This document shows positions 11,887 to 19,655 of a DNA stretch of 64,000 nt, piece by piece. The DNA lies in IMG/VR virus record IMGVR_UViG_3300009182_003747, positions 1 to 64,000 of that record. One strand, 5' to 3'. The stretch's first letter is position 1. Every line of letters starts with the position of its first letter. The notes under the pieces are model-generated. The model was not told where the DNA came from. It saw only the letters and a program-made list of their open reading frames with translations, and did not search any database. A program made the translations under genes and the position numbers. The DNA is from a virus.

Positions 11887-12821
11887 GAGAAGTCAAGCTC
11901 CATCATGATCTCAGTCAAGCATGCCATTAGGTTGATCTCATGGTCTGCAGAGAAAGCAGCTTGATACTGGTACTTCGATAGAATGAGAATGAGCATAGGC
12001 ACCGACTGGGCGCCGAGGTAGTCGGATGCGGTATCATACAGCTTGCGGAAGATAGAGTTCTGGTCTGCGTCTGAGTTCTCGCCGACCCACTTTCTTACGT
12101 CGGTGAACTGCTTGTTCTTCATCATATCAATTAGTGACTTCATGGATATCTCAGCCATGTTAGTCAGTATACCCGTATCAATCTGACCGGTCGCTGAGTA
12201 TCTCTGCAGCTCGTTTAGGACTCGGCGCCAGTCTGGGAAGTGCTTCTTAATGACTTCGGCAACCACGGCTGGGTCGTTAGGTACACCCTCATTATGTAGT
12301 ATGTTGGTGACTCGCTTGAAGAATTGCGCTGCAAGCTTAGAAGTATCTCGTCCGGATATTTTGAAGTCGATGACCGAGCACCTCGAGTGGAGCGGCTCGA
12401 TGATCCTGTTCTTGTAGTTACAAGTAAGTATGAAGCCGCAGTTCCTACTAAACTCCTCGATGAAATTTCGTAGAGCCGGCTGCGTCGAGTTGGCATTGAG
12501 GTAGTCAGCTTCGTCCAAGATGACGTACTTACGTCCTCCAGCCAGAGATACTGAGGAAGCGAAGTTAAGGATATCGTTTCTAAGCGTATCGATGTTTCCA
12601 TTCATAGACCCATTGATCACGATGTAGTCGCATCCCAACTCCTCGAGCATGGCACGTGCTACGGTTGTCTTACCCACACCGGCGGATCCGGATAGGATCA
12701 AGTTAGGTATATTCTGCTGGTCTATAAACTGCTGAAAGACAGCCTTTAGCTCAGCAGGTAAGATAGTATCAGCGATAGTCTTTGGACGATACTTCTCGAC
12801 CCATAAAAAGTCTTGATTCAT
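11883..12821 (-). CDS. gp44: Clamp loader ATPase gp44
   Basis: 312 residues (T4: 319). The AAA+ motifs are complete: N-terminal WVEKYRP (residues 7-13), Walker A GSAGVGKT 45-52, Walker B VILDEAD (about 104-110), sensor 1 FILTCNY and the arginine-finger SRC motif (LHSRCSVI). It forms the clamp loader with gp62 and opens the gp45 ring using ATP. It is preceded by a sigma70-type promoter overlapping an inverted repeat at 12842-12895, so it may be expressed separately from gp45. Confidence 0.95.
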   Translation of the reverse strand: MNQDFLWVEKYRPKTIADTILPAELKAVFQQFIDQQNIPNLILSGSAGVGKTTVARAMLEELGCDYIVINGSMNGNIDTLRNDILNFASSVSLAGGRKYVILDEADYLNANSTQPALRNFIEEFSRNCGFILTCNYKNRIIEPLHSRCSVIDFKISGRDTSKLAAQFFKRVTNILHNEGVPNDPAVVAEVIKKHFPDWRRVLNELQRYSATGQIDTGILTNMAEISMKSLIDMMKNKQFTDVRKWVGENSDADQNSIFRKLYDTASDYLGAQSVPMLILILSKYQYQAAFSADHEINLMACLTEIMMELDFS

Positions 12822-12841
12822 AATAACCCCATAATATAATA

Positions 12842-12887
12842 AAGTGCAAGTCAGTTGCGTATTTATATACTATACCGACTTGCACTT
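12842..12887. repeat. Perfect 11-bp inverted repeat between genes 45 and 44
   Basis: AAGTGCAAGTC at 12842-12852 is complementary to GACTTGCACTT at 12877-12887, with a 24-base gap. One arm lies in the spacer of the 12867-12895 promoter, the other just downstream of the start site. It can act as an operator dyad or form an RNA stem in transcripts coming from gene 45. Confidence 0.75.
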
Positions 12888-12895
12888 ATTGTCAA
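12867..12895 (-). promoter_or_regulatory. Sigma70-type promoter for gene 44 (TTGACA-N17-TAGTAT)
   Basis: Minus strand -35 TTGACA at 12890-12895, spacer of 17, and -10 TAGTAT at 12867-12872. A TATAAATA octamer (12860-12867) overlaps the end of the -10 box, so both early and late polymerase could start here. Confidence 0.7.
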
Positions 12896-12901
12896 TCAAA
12901 A

Positions 12902-13564
12902 TTAGAAGCTAGAAGATGCTTCAACCGCCACGAAGTAGTCAGCCACATCACCTCTGAAGTGTGAGATACCCTTAGAAGAGATATCCACGTCGTAGTCTCC
13001 AGCGATTAGCTTGATGTTCTCAGACTTAAAGATCATCTTGAAGGTCTTGTCTGTCGAGCCAACCGCGATGGAGTAGACATCAGACGATGTGTTCTTTGAG
13101 TCCATCGCCTGTAGGTTGATGTCCTGTCCGTCGCCCACGACTGCGATCTCAGGCAGTCGTAGAACTCCAAGGCCCTTCATGACGTCATTGAGTGCGTCAT
13201 TAGTAAGCTTAAAAGATACGTCGGTGGTAGGCAGCTTGATCTCTTTATCGGGAGGCGAGATGACCGTAGAGGTATCAGCAAACCGATACTGCATCTTCTT
13301 TCCAGAGCTTAAGATCGTGACGTGCTTCTCGTTGATCTCAAGAGTCGGATCATTGAACAGGGATAGAGTGCTCAAGAATCGCGATAGATCATAGATAGCA
13401 AACTGACTCTCGAACTGCTGTCCGATTGTAGCCTTTGCCATGATCGTCTTGTTAGGCGAGATTGTAGTTAAGACGCTACCTGGCTTTACCAAGATAGACG
13501 GGTTGATAGTAGAGAAGTTCTTCAACACCGCGATGGTCTTTTGTTCTAGCTTAATGGTCTGCAT
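12902..13564 (-). CDS. gp45: Sliding clamp gp45
   Basis: 220 residues (T4: 228). The pattern is that of T4 clamps: N-terminal helix and strand KLEQKTIAVLKNFSTINPSI, a SILVKPGSVLTTISPNKT region, FAIYDLSRFLSTLSLF (the inter-domain segment) and the C-terminal DYFVAVEASSSF, with the final hydrophobic residue used for polymerase contact. It forms a trimeric ring that tethers the polymerase and, in T4, activates late transcription together with gp55 and gp33. Gene 44 follows after an 80-base regulatory gap. Confidence 0.92.
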   Translation of the reverse strand: MQTIKLEQKTIAVLKNFSTINPSILVKPGSVLTTISPNKTIMAKATIGQQFESQFAIYDLSRFLSTLSLFNDPTLEINEKHVTILSSGKKMQYRFADTSTVISPPDKEIKLPTTDVSFKLTNDALNDVMKGLGVLRLPEIAVVGDGQDINLQAMDSKNTSSDVYSIAVGSTDKTFKMIFKSENIKLIAGDYDVDISSKGISHFRGDVADYFVAVEASSSF

Positions 13565-13581
13565 AATATACTTCCTTCAAT

Positions 13582-14436
13582 TTACTTCTTATTCTTACCG
13601 CCGAGTGCGCCTGGATCTGCCGTAGCAGCAGCACCGATAGACGCTAGGTCGGCAAGTGAGCCGCCAAAGATATAGGTACCTACGTGCTGCATCTTCATCC
13701 AAGGGCAGAACCAAGTCTTGAGGTTTAGCTCTTGAATCTTCTGACAGAACCAGTAGTCCTCAGAGAGATAGCGATTAGATACTGGATCGATCTCAGCTTG
13801 GAAGTACTGCATGATCTGACGAGTACCATCGAAGTGCTCTGTGCGAACGTGATCTGGCTTGTAGAGATACTGCTTGAAGCTGTCAGCGAACTTCTGCATC
13901 GTAGCTTTCTTAATCATCATGAAGCCCGTGCCAATCTCAAGTACCTCGACTGGCTCCGCGATGGAGATGCTTCCCGCACCGCCCTTTGGATTGAACACGT
14001 AGTCACCCACGAAGTTCTCAAGAACGTTTGGATCTTTATCGGCGATACCCTTGTCGACCGCGAGTTTGATCTTCTCCCAGCTGATGCACTTCTTAGGATA
14101 TGGACCGCCGATGACGTCGTACTCATTGCCTTCCTTGATAGACAAGGCGAGGAGGGCGATAACATCCTGTGGGTTGAATCCAATATCTGAGTCGATAAAC
14201 ATCAGGTGAGTTGCGTCAGAGCGCATGAACTCGTCACAGCAGTAGTTACGTGCGCGAGTAATAAGCGACTCGTTAAACAAGAAGTAGAACTGCAGCGGGA
14301 TGCCATAGTGAGTGCAGAGTGCTGACAAGTCAGCGATAGAGCGAGTAAACATGCCCGCGCACATGCCGCCATACATCGGTGTGGCGATCATGATCTTGTG
14401 CTTGCGAAGCTCCTCAATCGGTACGTTAATTTCCAT
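13582..14436 (-). CDS. GT-A type glycosyltransferase (GT2-like)
   Basis: 284 residues. Residues 13-90 form a GT-A nucleotide-sugar domain: KIMIATPMYGG, LITRARNYCCDEF and the metal-binding DSD at 82-84 in HLMFIDSDIGFNPQD. Further on is the usual acceptor-side acidic motif YLSEDYWFCQK. A Gly/Ala-rich C-terminus ends NKK. A related enzyme lies at 47732-48439. The gene is the last of the modification block and is translationally linked to the DUF3310 gene (one-base overlap). The acceptor could be modified DNA or a surface glycan. Its position beside a DNA methyltransferase and a GT-B enzyme favours DNA or nucleotide, which is inference. Confidence 0.75.
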   Translation of the reverse strand: MEINVPIEELRKHKIMIATPMYGGMCAGMFTRSIADLSALCTHYGIPLQFYFLFNESLITRARNYCCDEFMRSDATHLMFIDSDIGFNPQDVIALLALSIKEGNEYDVIGGPYPKKCISWEKIKLAVDKGIADKDPNVLENFVGDYVFNPKGGAGSISIAEPVEVLEIGTGFMMIKKATMQKFADSFKQYLYKPDHVRTEHFDGTRQIMQYFQAEIDPVSNRYLSEDYWFCQKIQELNLKTWFCPWMKMQHVGTYIFGGSLADLASIGAAATADPGALGGKNKK

Positions 14437-14861
14437 TATTTAGACTCCTTGTTGTGTTCTTGATCATGAACATATAGTTGCATCATTGCGTAGTGAATGA
14501 CCTTCATCATGTCTTTTCTCCAGTCTTCTGGAGAACCCTTCCTGCCGTATCGCTGGGCGTACTTTAGTACATTCCCTACGCAGAAACCTGTGCCGTGTCC
14601 TGAGTCCATGATAAACTCAGTGGCTTGAAACTTATTCTTTGAGTAGTGCTCTCCGTATGTATTATTAATATACACCGTAAGCTCATTTAAGTAAACCCCT
14701 TCGTTGTACTTATATGGAATTTCTTTCTTGACGTCTACTTTGGTTATATTAAAACTCATGTTGATGTCTGTCTCGACGTATCCATCCTTTGGCCCTGTCG
14801 AGTACATAGGTTTCTTATCAGAACCACGCGCCCCAACTGTATATTTGCCTATTACATCCAT
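14436..14861 (-). CDS. DUF3310-like protein
   Basis: 141 residues. The C-terminal 40 residues, GNVLKYAQRYGRKG followed by PEDWRKDMMKVIHYAMM, match the DUF3310 (SaV-like) signature of a Lys-Tyr helix plus a second amphipathic helix, widespread in tailed phages and often loosely called nucleotide kinase without a P-loop. The N-terminal 90 residues are extra and mainly beta. The gene starts 10 bases inside the end of the methyltransferase gene, so the two are coupled. Its function is unknown. Its company suggests nucleotide metabolism. Confidence 0.6.
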   Translation of the reverse strand: MDVIGKYTVGARGSDKKPMYSTGPKDGYVETDINMSFNITKVDVKKEIPYKYNEGVYLNELTVYINNTYGEHYSKNKFQATEFIMDSGHGTGFCVGNVLKYAQRYGRKGSPEDWRKDMMKVIHYAMMQLYVHDQEHNKESK

Positions 14862-16045
14862 GCTGTAATGTCTCCTCCACTCTTAGCTTTAACTTCATAC
14901 TCTTGCGATAGATTACTCTGATAGACATAGTCTGTATCTAGCTCTTCTAAGCTACCCTCAAGCCACTTCTTGATCTCACTCGCCATATCTCTCGCGGTGA
15001 CTACCGGAACGTTCTGACAGATGTGGTTGTAGTTCTTGTGGGCGTCGAGAAGCTCGAAGTTATCAGGCAGACCCATGATGGTCATCGCCTCCCTGTAGTT
15101 TATATAGCGGTCTTCATGGGGATGCGTCAGGCAGGTTGGGTAGTGACCGACGAACGCGCCGATGTAGTCCTTAGGCACTATGGTACCACGACGCATGATA
15201 GATCCACCGGCATTTAGCTTGTCGTACTTGTACTGACACTTTGCCACCTCGCGCTCTAGCCCCTGAGCGGCCATCCACTCACCGACTTGCGCGTAGTTAT
15301 ACCCGAGCTTCTCGATATAACCAGACACGTCATTGCCGCGGGCGTTTGATGGCTCCATGATATCAAAGAACTCTCTGTGCGAGATACCGCCGTGGATGTT
15401 CTCTAGGATAAAACGGTAGTACGGGTCTTGACTAGGTGTCTTCTTGTTGATTGGATCGCGCTGACTGTTACCGAGCGCGCCGAGGATTACGTCCTCGATC
15501 TTTGTGTACGGGCGATTGAAGTAGCCTAAGACTGGTGTCTTATCGCTCTTCCAGAAGAAGTAGAATGAGCGCTCGCGAACTTGAGAACCACCGTGGAGCT
15601 TCGTCCTCGTGCGATAGACAGTCATGGTATAGCCGTTGTCCTGACCGATCTTACGAAGCTGCTTGCGGACGTTCTCACCGATCTTGCCGGCAAATCCGGG
15701 AGCGTTCTCACCCCAGAGTACCTTAGGCTGTACTTCCTCGAGAACGTACTTTGTTGTCTCGATCATCCACTTGTTATTCTGATTGTGATCGCCATAACCC
15801 TGAGACAGCATCGACAGGCCAGCGCATGGGCATACAGAGCCTACCACGTCTACCTTGACGTCAGGCTTCTGGTTCTTATCTAGTACGTAGTAGGGAACGT
15901 CTTGATAGTGATTGACGATATGCTGGTCGTTGGACCAGAACGCCTCGTACGACATGAGGTACTCAGGTCGAGTACCAAACGCTAGTTCTTGACCAATGGT
16001 CTCGCCGCCGATCAGGGGGACGATAGTCGCATGCTTAAAAGTCAC
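14852..16045 (-). CDS. C5 cytosine-specific DNA methyltransferase
   Basis: 397 residues with the ordered motifs of C5-MTases: a motif I-like PLIGGETIG (10-18), catalytic motif IV CPCAGLS with Cys74, motif VI ENAPGF at 113-118 (ENV in most enzymes), motif VIII QVRERSFYFF at 155-164 and motif X CQNVPVVTARDMASEI near the C-terminus. The enzyme transfers methyl from SAM to C5 of cytosine through a covalent Cys adduct. The PCAGLS form instead of PCQPFS is a phage-type variant. It could protect phage DNA or be part of a cytosine hypermodification pathway with the neighbouring TS-fold and glycosyltransferase genes. Confidence 0.85.
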   Translation of the reverse strand: MTFKHATIVPLIGGETIGQELAFGTRPEYLMSYEAFWSNDQHIVNHYQDVPYYVLDKNQKPDVKVDVVGSVCPCAGLSMLSQGYGDHNQNNKWMIETTKYVLEEVQPKVLWGENAPGFAGKIGENVRKQLRKIGQDNGYTMTVYRTRTKLHGGSQVRERSFYFFWKSDKTPVLGYFNRPYTKIEDVILGALGNSQRDPINKKTPSQDPYYRFILENIHGGISHREFFDIMEPSNARGNDVSGYIEKLGYNYAQVGEWMAAQGLEREVAKCQYKYDKLNAGGSIMRRGTIVPKDYIGAFVGHYPTCLTHPHEDRYINYREAMTIMGLPDNFELLDAHKNYNHICQNVPVVTARDMASEIKKWLEGSLEELDTDYVYQSNLSQEYEVKAKSGGDITAWM

Positions 16046-17142
16046 TTATTAGCCTCCAGTACGCGAGTAAGCTCTGCTCTCTCGGCCGCTTTATCTAGTG
16101 GGTGGTTATCATATAGACATTCGTACTGGTATTTAGCTAGCTTCTCTAGCTGGCTTTGGTCCATACCCTCGATGTCAGCTACGCTCAGACCGGTGAAGGC
16201 GTCACCGTAGATCTTACCCTCAGTATCCTCACAGTACAGGATAGAACCTGCGTCTACGACCTGCTGGACGCGAGAGCGCCACCATCCAGACCCAGCGTGG
16301 TAGTAGGCAGGCATCAGACAACCCCAGTGATTATTGTAAACTCGGCACATGTCCGGCTCTGTCACGCGCATGCTCTTGTGCTCACCGCGACGAGCGCCGT
16401 AGCTCATGACTTCCCAGTTGGCGGTCTTGCTGCTGAGCCACTTCTTTGTCTTATTTTGAATCAGCGATGAGAATACCCAGCCGCGAATCTTTTTATCTGG
16501 GCCGACGTCGTTGTCATCAAAGAAAGAGCCTAGGCCTTCTTCGCCGTAGTTATTCGTCGGCCCGCGATTTAAGTTATATGGGTTGGGATTGAATGAGAAT
16601 AATCTATCTGAAGGAAACCCATTCTTTAGTTTTGTAAGATCACCGCCTGCAAAGGCGCATACCATGAGTCGGTTCTTGCGAGACAAGACGATGTCGATGG
16701 CATCGATGTAGTCTTGCTTATGTGCCTTTACGGTCTCTTGGCTTGAGTTTCCAGAATACAGCTCGAACATATAGTCGCGAAAAGGCTTGTACTTCTCTTC
16801 GTCGAGTAAGTTCCTCTTGTACTGAGGATAGCTCGCCATCACCTGGTCGATCTGCCAGTCATCATGAGCAAAGATAGCATCAGGCCTAGCCTTGATTGCA
16901 TACAGCCCATCGTATAGATTCTGACAGAAAGACTGAATGCTGTGAAGGTAGATGATCACCTCGTCGTAGTGACTGATGTCCTCGCCGATTGTCACCGCGC
17001 GCTGCTCTACAGTCCAACCCATGTCCTCTAGGCATCTCACGAGCGAGTAGTGAGAGTTGAGGATCTTTAGTTCTTTCTTGAGGAAGTAGTCGCGTACGCA
17101 CTGCTCGCGATTCATACCGGTGATGAGTATCTTCTTAGCCAT
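16042..17142 (-). CDS. GT-B type glycosyltransferase, possible DNA glucosyltransferase
   Basis: 366 residues. Two Rossmann-like halves are visible: N-terminal KKILITGMNREQC with a helix SLVRCLEDMGWTVEQRAV and strand DEVIIYLHS, and a C-terminal half with SMRVTEPDMCRVYN and WWRSRVQQVVDAGSILYCED. That second segment resembles the nucleotide-sugar-binding region of GT-B enzymes, where T4 beta-glucosyltransferase has a similar R-V-W-E-x-x-A run. Length (T4 beta-GT: 351), order of elements and genome context agree with an enzyme that adds sugar to hydroxymethylated cytosine in DNA. No direct proof; a surface glycosyltransferase remains possible. Confidence 0.65.
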   Translation of the reverse strand: MAKKILITGMNREQCVRDYFLKKELKILNSHYSLVRCLEDMGWTVEQRAVTIGEDISHYDEVIIYLHSIQSFCQNLYDGLYAIKARPDAIFAHDDWQIDQVMASYPQYKRNLLDEEKYKPFRDYMFELYSGNSSQETVKAHKQDYIDAIDIVLSRKNRLMVCAFAGGDLTKLKNGFPSDRLFSFNPNPYNLNRGPTNNYGEEGLGSFFDDNDVGPDKKIRGWVFSSLIQNKTKKWLSSKTANWEVMSYGARRGEHKSMRVTEPDMCRVYNNHWGCLMPAYYHAGSGWWRSRVQQVVDAGSILYCEDTEGKIYGDAFTGLSVADIEGMDQSQLEKLAKYQYECLYDNHPLDKAAERAELTRVLEANK

Positions 17143-17515
17143 GGATATATTCCTTACACTTCACGAGCTGCTCTAGCTCATAGCTCTTATCATTTAGCTT
17201 TCTATTTAGTCCCGATGGATGGGGAAGCACGTGGTGCTCTACATTAATTTTTCGTAGTGCTTGAGATGGAAAGTTACCGAGTGCAATCACCTTGGCGTGT
17301 CCCTCTGTGCATGACTTCAGCATATCCAGATCGATGTCCTTAAACTTATAAGAACCAGGCTCACTGATGCAGTTGGTGAATGAGAACAGGTCTAACTCTA
17401 GATAGTCAGCCCAAGCAGGCAGACGCCGCCATGTGGTATTCTGCTTGAGCTTTGCTGCAGACGGGTTGATACCAACGATGAGTACCCTACCAAGCTTCTG
17501 GTTCGCTGACGGCAT
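17135..17515 (-). CDS. Uracil-DNA-glycosylase-fold protein (family-4/DUF1643-like)
   Basis: 126 residues. Strand VLIVGINPSA (12-20) is motif 1 of the UDG superfamily, KVIALGNFPSQAL (76-88) is the central strand, and HVLPHPSGLNR (95-105) is the typical second catalytic loop HPSGxNR. The protein is about half the size of a full UDG and lacks the Fe-S cysteine pattern of family 4, so it is a compact member. It could read or excise an altered pyrimidine, or act on free modified nucleotides. It overlaps dCMP deaminase on one side and the glycosyltransferase on the other. Confidence 0.7.
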   Translation of the reverse strand: MPSANQKLGRVLIVGINPSAAKLKQNTTWRRLPAWADYLELDLFSFTNCISEPGSYKFKDIDLDMLKSCTEGHAKVIALGNFPSQALRKINVEHHVLPHPSGLNRKLNDKSYELEQLVKCKEYIHG

Positions 17516-17984
17516 CTAGTAGTTCTCCAGTTTTATAGTCGTATCTAGCTGCGAATACACCAGCTTCTTTGAACATCATAGACGTGAACTTATATGCATC
17601 ATGCCATATGGGAGCGATATCAGCAGGATGGCAGATAAACACACGCTTGATACCTACCTGTATGACTCCCTTGGCGCACTCAGAGCAAACAGGAAGACCA
17701 TGTACGTACAGGTCCGCGCCGTTGAGACTAGTACCATTGAGCGTAGCATTATATATGCAGTTCTGTTCTGCGTGCACTACGAACTTGTACTTGGTCTCTC
17801 TGTCATGCAGGCGTTCTTGACTATCTTCTACCCCACGCGGGAAGCCGTTGTAGCCCTGCGAGAGGATCTGTCCGTGTTTGCCTACGGCCACAGCTCCAAC
17901 TTGCGTGCTTGGATCTTTAGACCAAGACGATATATGCTGAGCTAACCTGAGGTAGTTCTGCGTCCACTTATACGACAAGATCAA
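17487..17984 (-). CDS. dCMP deaminase
   Basis: About 165 residues. Zinc and catalytic motifs: VVHAEQN (HAE) and LPVCSECAKGV (PxxC-x-x-C), preceded by the usual WTQNYLRLAQ start and STQVGAVAV. No ATG fits. The long upstream frame lies inside the TS-like gene, so the likely start is TTG 17984, with GAGAGG just upstream and the conserved Trp six residues in. Deamination of dCMP gives dUMP. In T4 the same enzyme balances dTMP against hydroxymethyl-dCMP synthesis, and it directly follows a TS-fold enzyme here. Confidence 0.85.
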   Translation of the reverse strand: MILSYKWTQNYLRLAQHISSWSKDPSTQVGAVAVGKHGQILSQGYNGFPRGVEDSQERLHDRETKYKFVVHAEQNCIYNATLNGTSLNGADLYVHGLPVCSECAKGVIQVGIKRVFICHPADIAPIWHDAYKFTSMMFKEAGVFAARYDYKTGELLDAVSEPEAW

Positions 17985-18624
17985 AATGCCTCTCGTATAC
18001 GTGAAGGCTGCCGACCTGCCACGTGATCTCACCTGCGATGACACCGAGATCTGCCGCCAGCTTCTGCTGCACGTGTTTCTGCCAGGCATAGTCGTTCTTA
18101 TATCCATAGACGACATCATTGGATCGCATCTGAACTACAGTCTGGAGCTTACCATCTCGAATCATGTACTGAACTGCGTTGGTGCACATGAAGTCAGACC
18201 GACCGTTGTAGTCATAGTCATACCACATGCTGGGCCGAGTATAGATCATGATTGCGCGACGAGACAGTGGGTTCCTAATTAGCTCTTCAAAGCAATTCTT
18301 ATACTGGTTCTCATTCTCAGAAGTGTAGATACACCAGCCGTAGTTTGAGTTGATAAATCCATCATGGTCTGCAACCTGCTGCCAGATCGCTGGTGCACCA
18401 CCTGGAATATCATACACGTTTAGAGACTTAGAGTTATACCAATCGATCTCGCGCTTGATGTAGTCATCATTTGGAGTGCCAAAGATAGCTGGTTCATTAG
18501 CTCGAAACTGTGCGCCGACCATCTCGAGCATCTTAACGCCGGTCTTATCGGTAACAAAGTCCTCACGCTCGAGCATGCTCTTGAAAGCGCCGCGGATAGT
18601 ATTGATTGTGAACATATAGTCCAT
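17968..18624 (-). CDS. Thymidylate-synthase-fold enzyme, probable dCMP (hydroxy)methyltransferase
   Basis: 218 residues. Conserved TS residues are present: paired phosphate-binding Arg122-Arg123, nucleophile Cys147, Gln152, R167-S168-x-D170, and H208-x-Y210. The residue that aligns with the pyrimidine-reading Asn177 of E. coli TS is Asp178 (segment YGYKNDYAW). Asn-to-Asp at this site is what distinguishes T4 dCMP hydroxymethylase (Asp179) from thymidylate synthase, and it converts TS to dCMP specificity. The C-terminal folate-closing tail of TS is absent. Best reading: a cytosine-specific C5 (hydroxy)methyltransferase supplying modified dCMP. Ordinary TS is the alternative. Confidence 0.7.
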   Translation of the reverse strand: MDYMFTINTIRGAFKSMLEREDFVTDKTGVKMLEMVGAQFRANEPAIFGTPNDDYIKREIDWYNSKSLNVYDIPGGAPAIWQQVADHDGFINSNYGWCIYTSENENQYKNCFEELIRNPLSRRAIMIYTRPSMWYDYDYNGRSDFMCTNAVQYMIRDGKLQTVVQMRSNDVVYGYKNDYAWQKHVQQKLAADLGVIAGEITWQVGSLHVYERHFDLVV

Positions 18625-19061
18625 TAGAGATCTCCTGGTCTAGCGATTGGATTGATACCAAAGCCCGGCGCGCCTGACATAGTAAATGCATTATCTTGCG
18701 GACGAAGTTTTGGTACTTTTTCAAGCATGATCTTGCGATTAAGAAAGTCGCGATCTGCATCTTGGCCTTCGACCTTACCACGAGCATACGCCACGAAGAA
18801 CGAAGCGTAGTTGATTAGGTCCTTTGCTGAGTCTTCTAGCGACTCAAAGTTCTGCGTGTAGCCAGGATCGTTCTGCATGGCTTCCATGACAGACCGCATG
18901 CGAAGCATCTTGGCGTGCATGATCTCGTGGATAGTCAGACAGCCGGATGGATAGTAGTCTGACTGCTTGATCTTTGAGTTGGGATTCTGATAGTCACGTG
19001 ACTTCTTGAGCTGAAGATCAATGCACTCTTGAAGAACTTTTACTGACTCACGTTGTTCCAT
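18624..19061 (-). CDS. Nmad1/DUF1599-like protein
   Basis: 145 residues. The motifs SRDYQNPNS (the K-x-x-D-Y-x-N type), LTIHEIMHAKMLRMRSVM and ESLEDSAKDLINYASFF (E-S-x-x-D-x-x-x-D-L-x-N-Y) match the helical nucleotide-modification-associated domain Nmad1 (DUF1599), a family named for its repeated location next to modified-base genes in phages. Its start overlaps nothing, and its end overlaps the TS-like gene by one base (TAATG), so the two are coupled. An NTP-pyrophosphatase-like role for modified nucleotides is suspected for the family. Confidence 0.65.
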   Translation of the reverse strand: MEQRESVKVLQECIDLQLKKSRDYQNPNSKIKQSDYYPSGCLTIHEIMHAKMLRMRSVMEAMQNDPGYTQNFESLEDSAKDLINYASFFVAYARGKVEGQDADRDFLNRKIMLEKVPKLRPQDNAFTMSGAPGFGINPIARPGDL

Positions 19062-19062
19062 A

Positions 19063-19629
19063 TTATACTCCTAGGTCGATGCAATCGCCATAGCTGATTG
19101 CTGATGCGTGATTAAACTTGTAGGGACTCATTCCAGTTGTATTCTTTATAATATACCGCGAAAGCTTTTTACTGTCAATAAGAAACTTCGGTCTGTACTT
19201 ATACGTAAGAGGCTTTAGTTCTTCATAGGCCATAACCAGAAAGAAGTCATTGAGCTTGGTTGAGCGAATAACAGACTCGCACTGACCGTCGCTGATGTAC
19301 CACACCGAATACTTACCGTTCATGGTCTTGACCTCACCGGACTTATCCTCGCAGATAACATCTTTCTTACGCTGAGCATACGTCAATCCAGCCGCGTCCT
19401 CTGTTATAGGATGCGCCTGCTGAAAGTCCTCAATCTGTTGGATTGCAATCTCGGCGCCGAGACCTACCGCGGTATTTCGAACCACTGTATCTCTCGAGCG
19501 TGCGCCGCGTCGACGGCACTCTGTCTTCCAGTTTGTCTCTACCATCATATCTAGATCACCCCTGTGATCCAAGAGATTAATGGTGGTGGATAGACTACGA
19601 AGTTTTTCTACAATAGAATTGCTGAGCAT
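19063..19629 (-). CDS. Putative PD-(D/E)XK nuclease-like protein
   Basis: 188 residues. An N-terminal helical region with a CRRRGARSRD basic stretch is followed by GLGAEIAIQQIEDF (helix with Glu), then the strand pair KKDVICEDKSGEVKTM, in which D-x(9)-E-x-K fits the PD-(D/E)XK catalytic core, and KYSVWYISDG. This is the order of many restriction-like nucleases. No family is recognised with certainty. It is the first gene of the modification block behind a perfect promoter, so it might cut unmodified DNA, for example host DNA, while glycosylated phage DNA is resistant. That is inference. Confidence 0.5.
   Translation of the reverse strand: MLSNSIVEKLRSLSTTINLLDHRGDLDMMVETNWKTECRRRGARSRDTVVRNTAVGLGAEIAIQQIEDFQQAHPITEDAAGLTYAQRKKDVICEDKSGEVKTMNGKYSVWYISDGQCESVIRSTKLNDFFLVMAYEELKPLTYKYRPKFLIDSKKLSRYIIKNTTGMSPYKFNHASAISYGDCIDLGV
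19150..19178 (-). promoter_or_regulatory. Gene-internal sigma70-type promoter (TTGACA-N17-TATATT)
   Basis: Minus strand -35 TTGACA 19173-19178 and -10 TATATT 19150-19155, inside the 3' part of the nuclease-like gene. It would add transcription of the Nmad1, TS-fold and dCMP deaminase genes. Confidence 0.6.
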
Positions 19630-19655
19630 GTTTCACCTTATTCATAATATAACTC

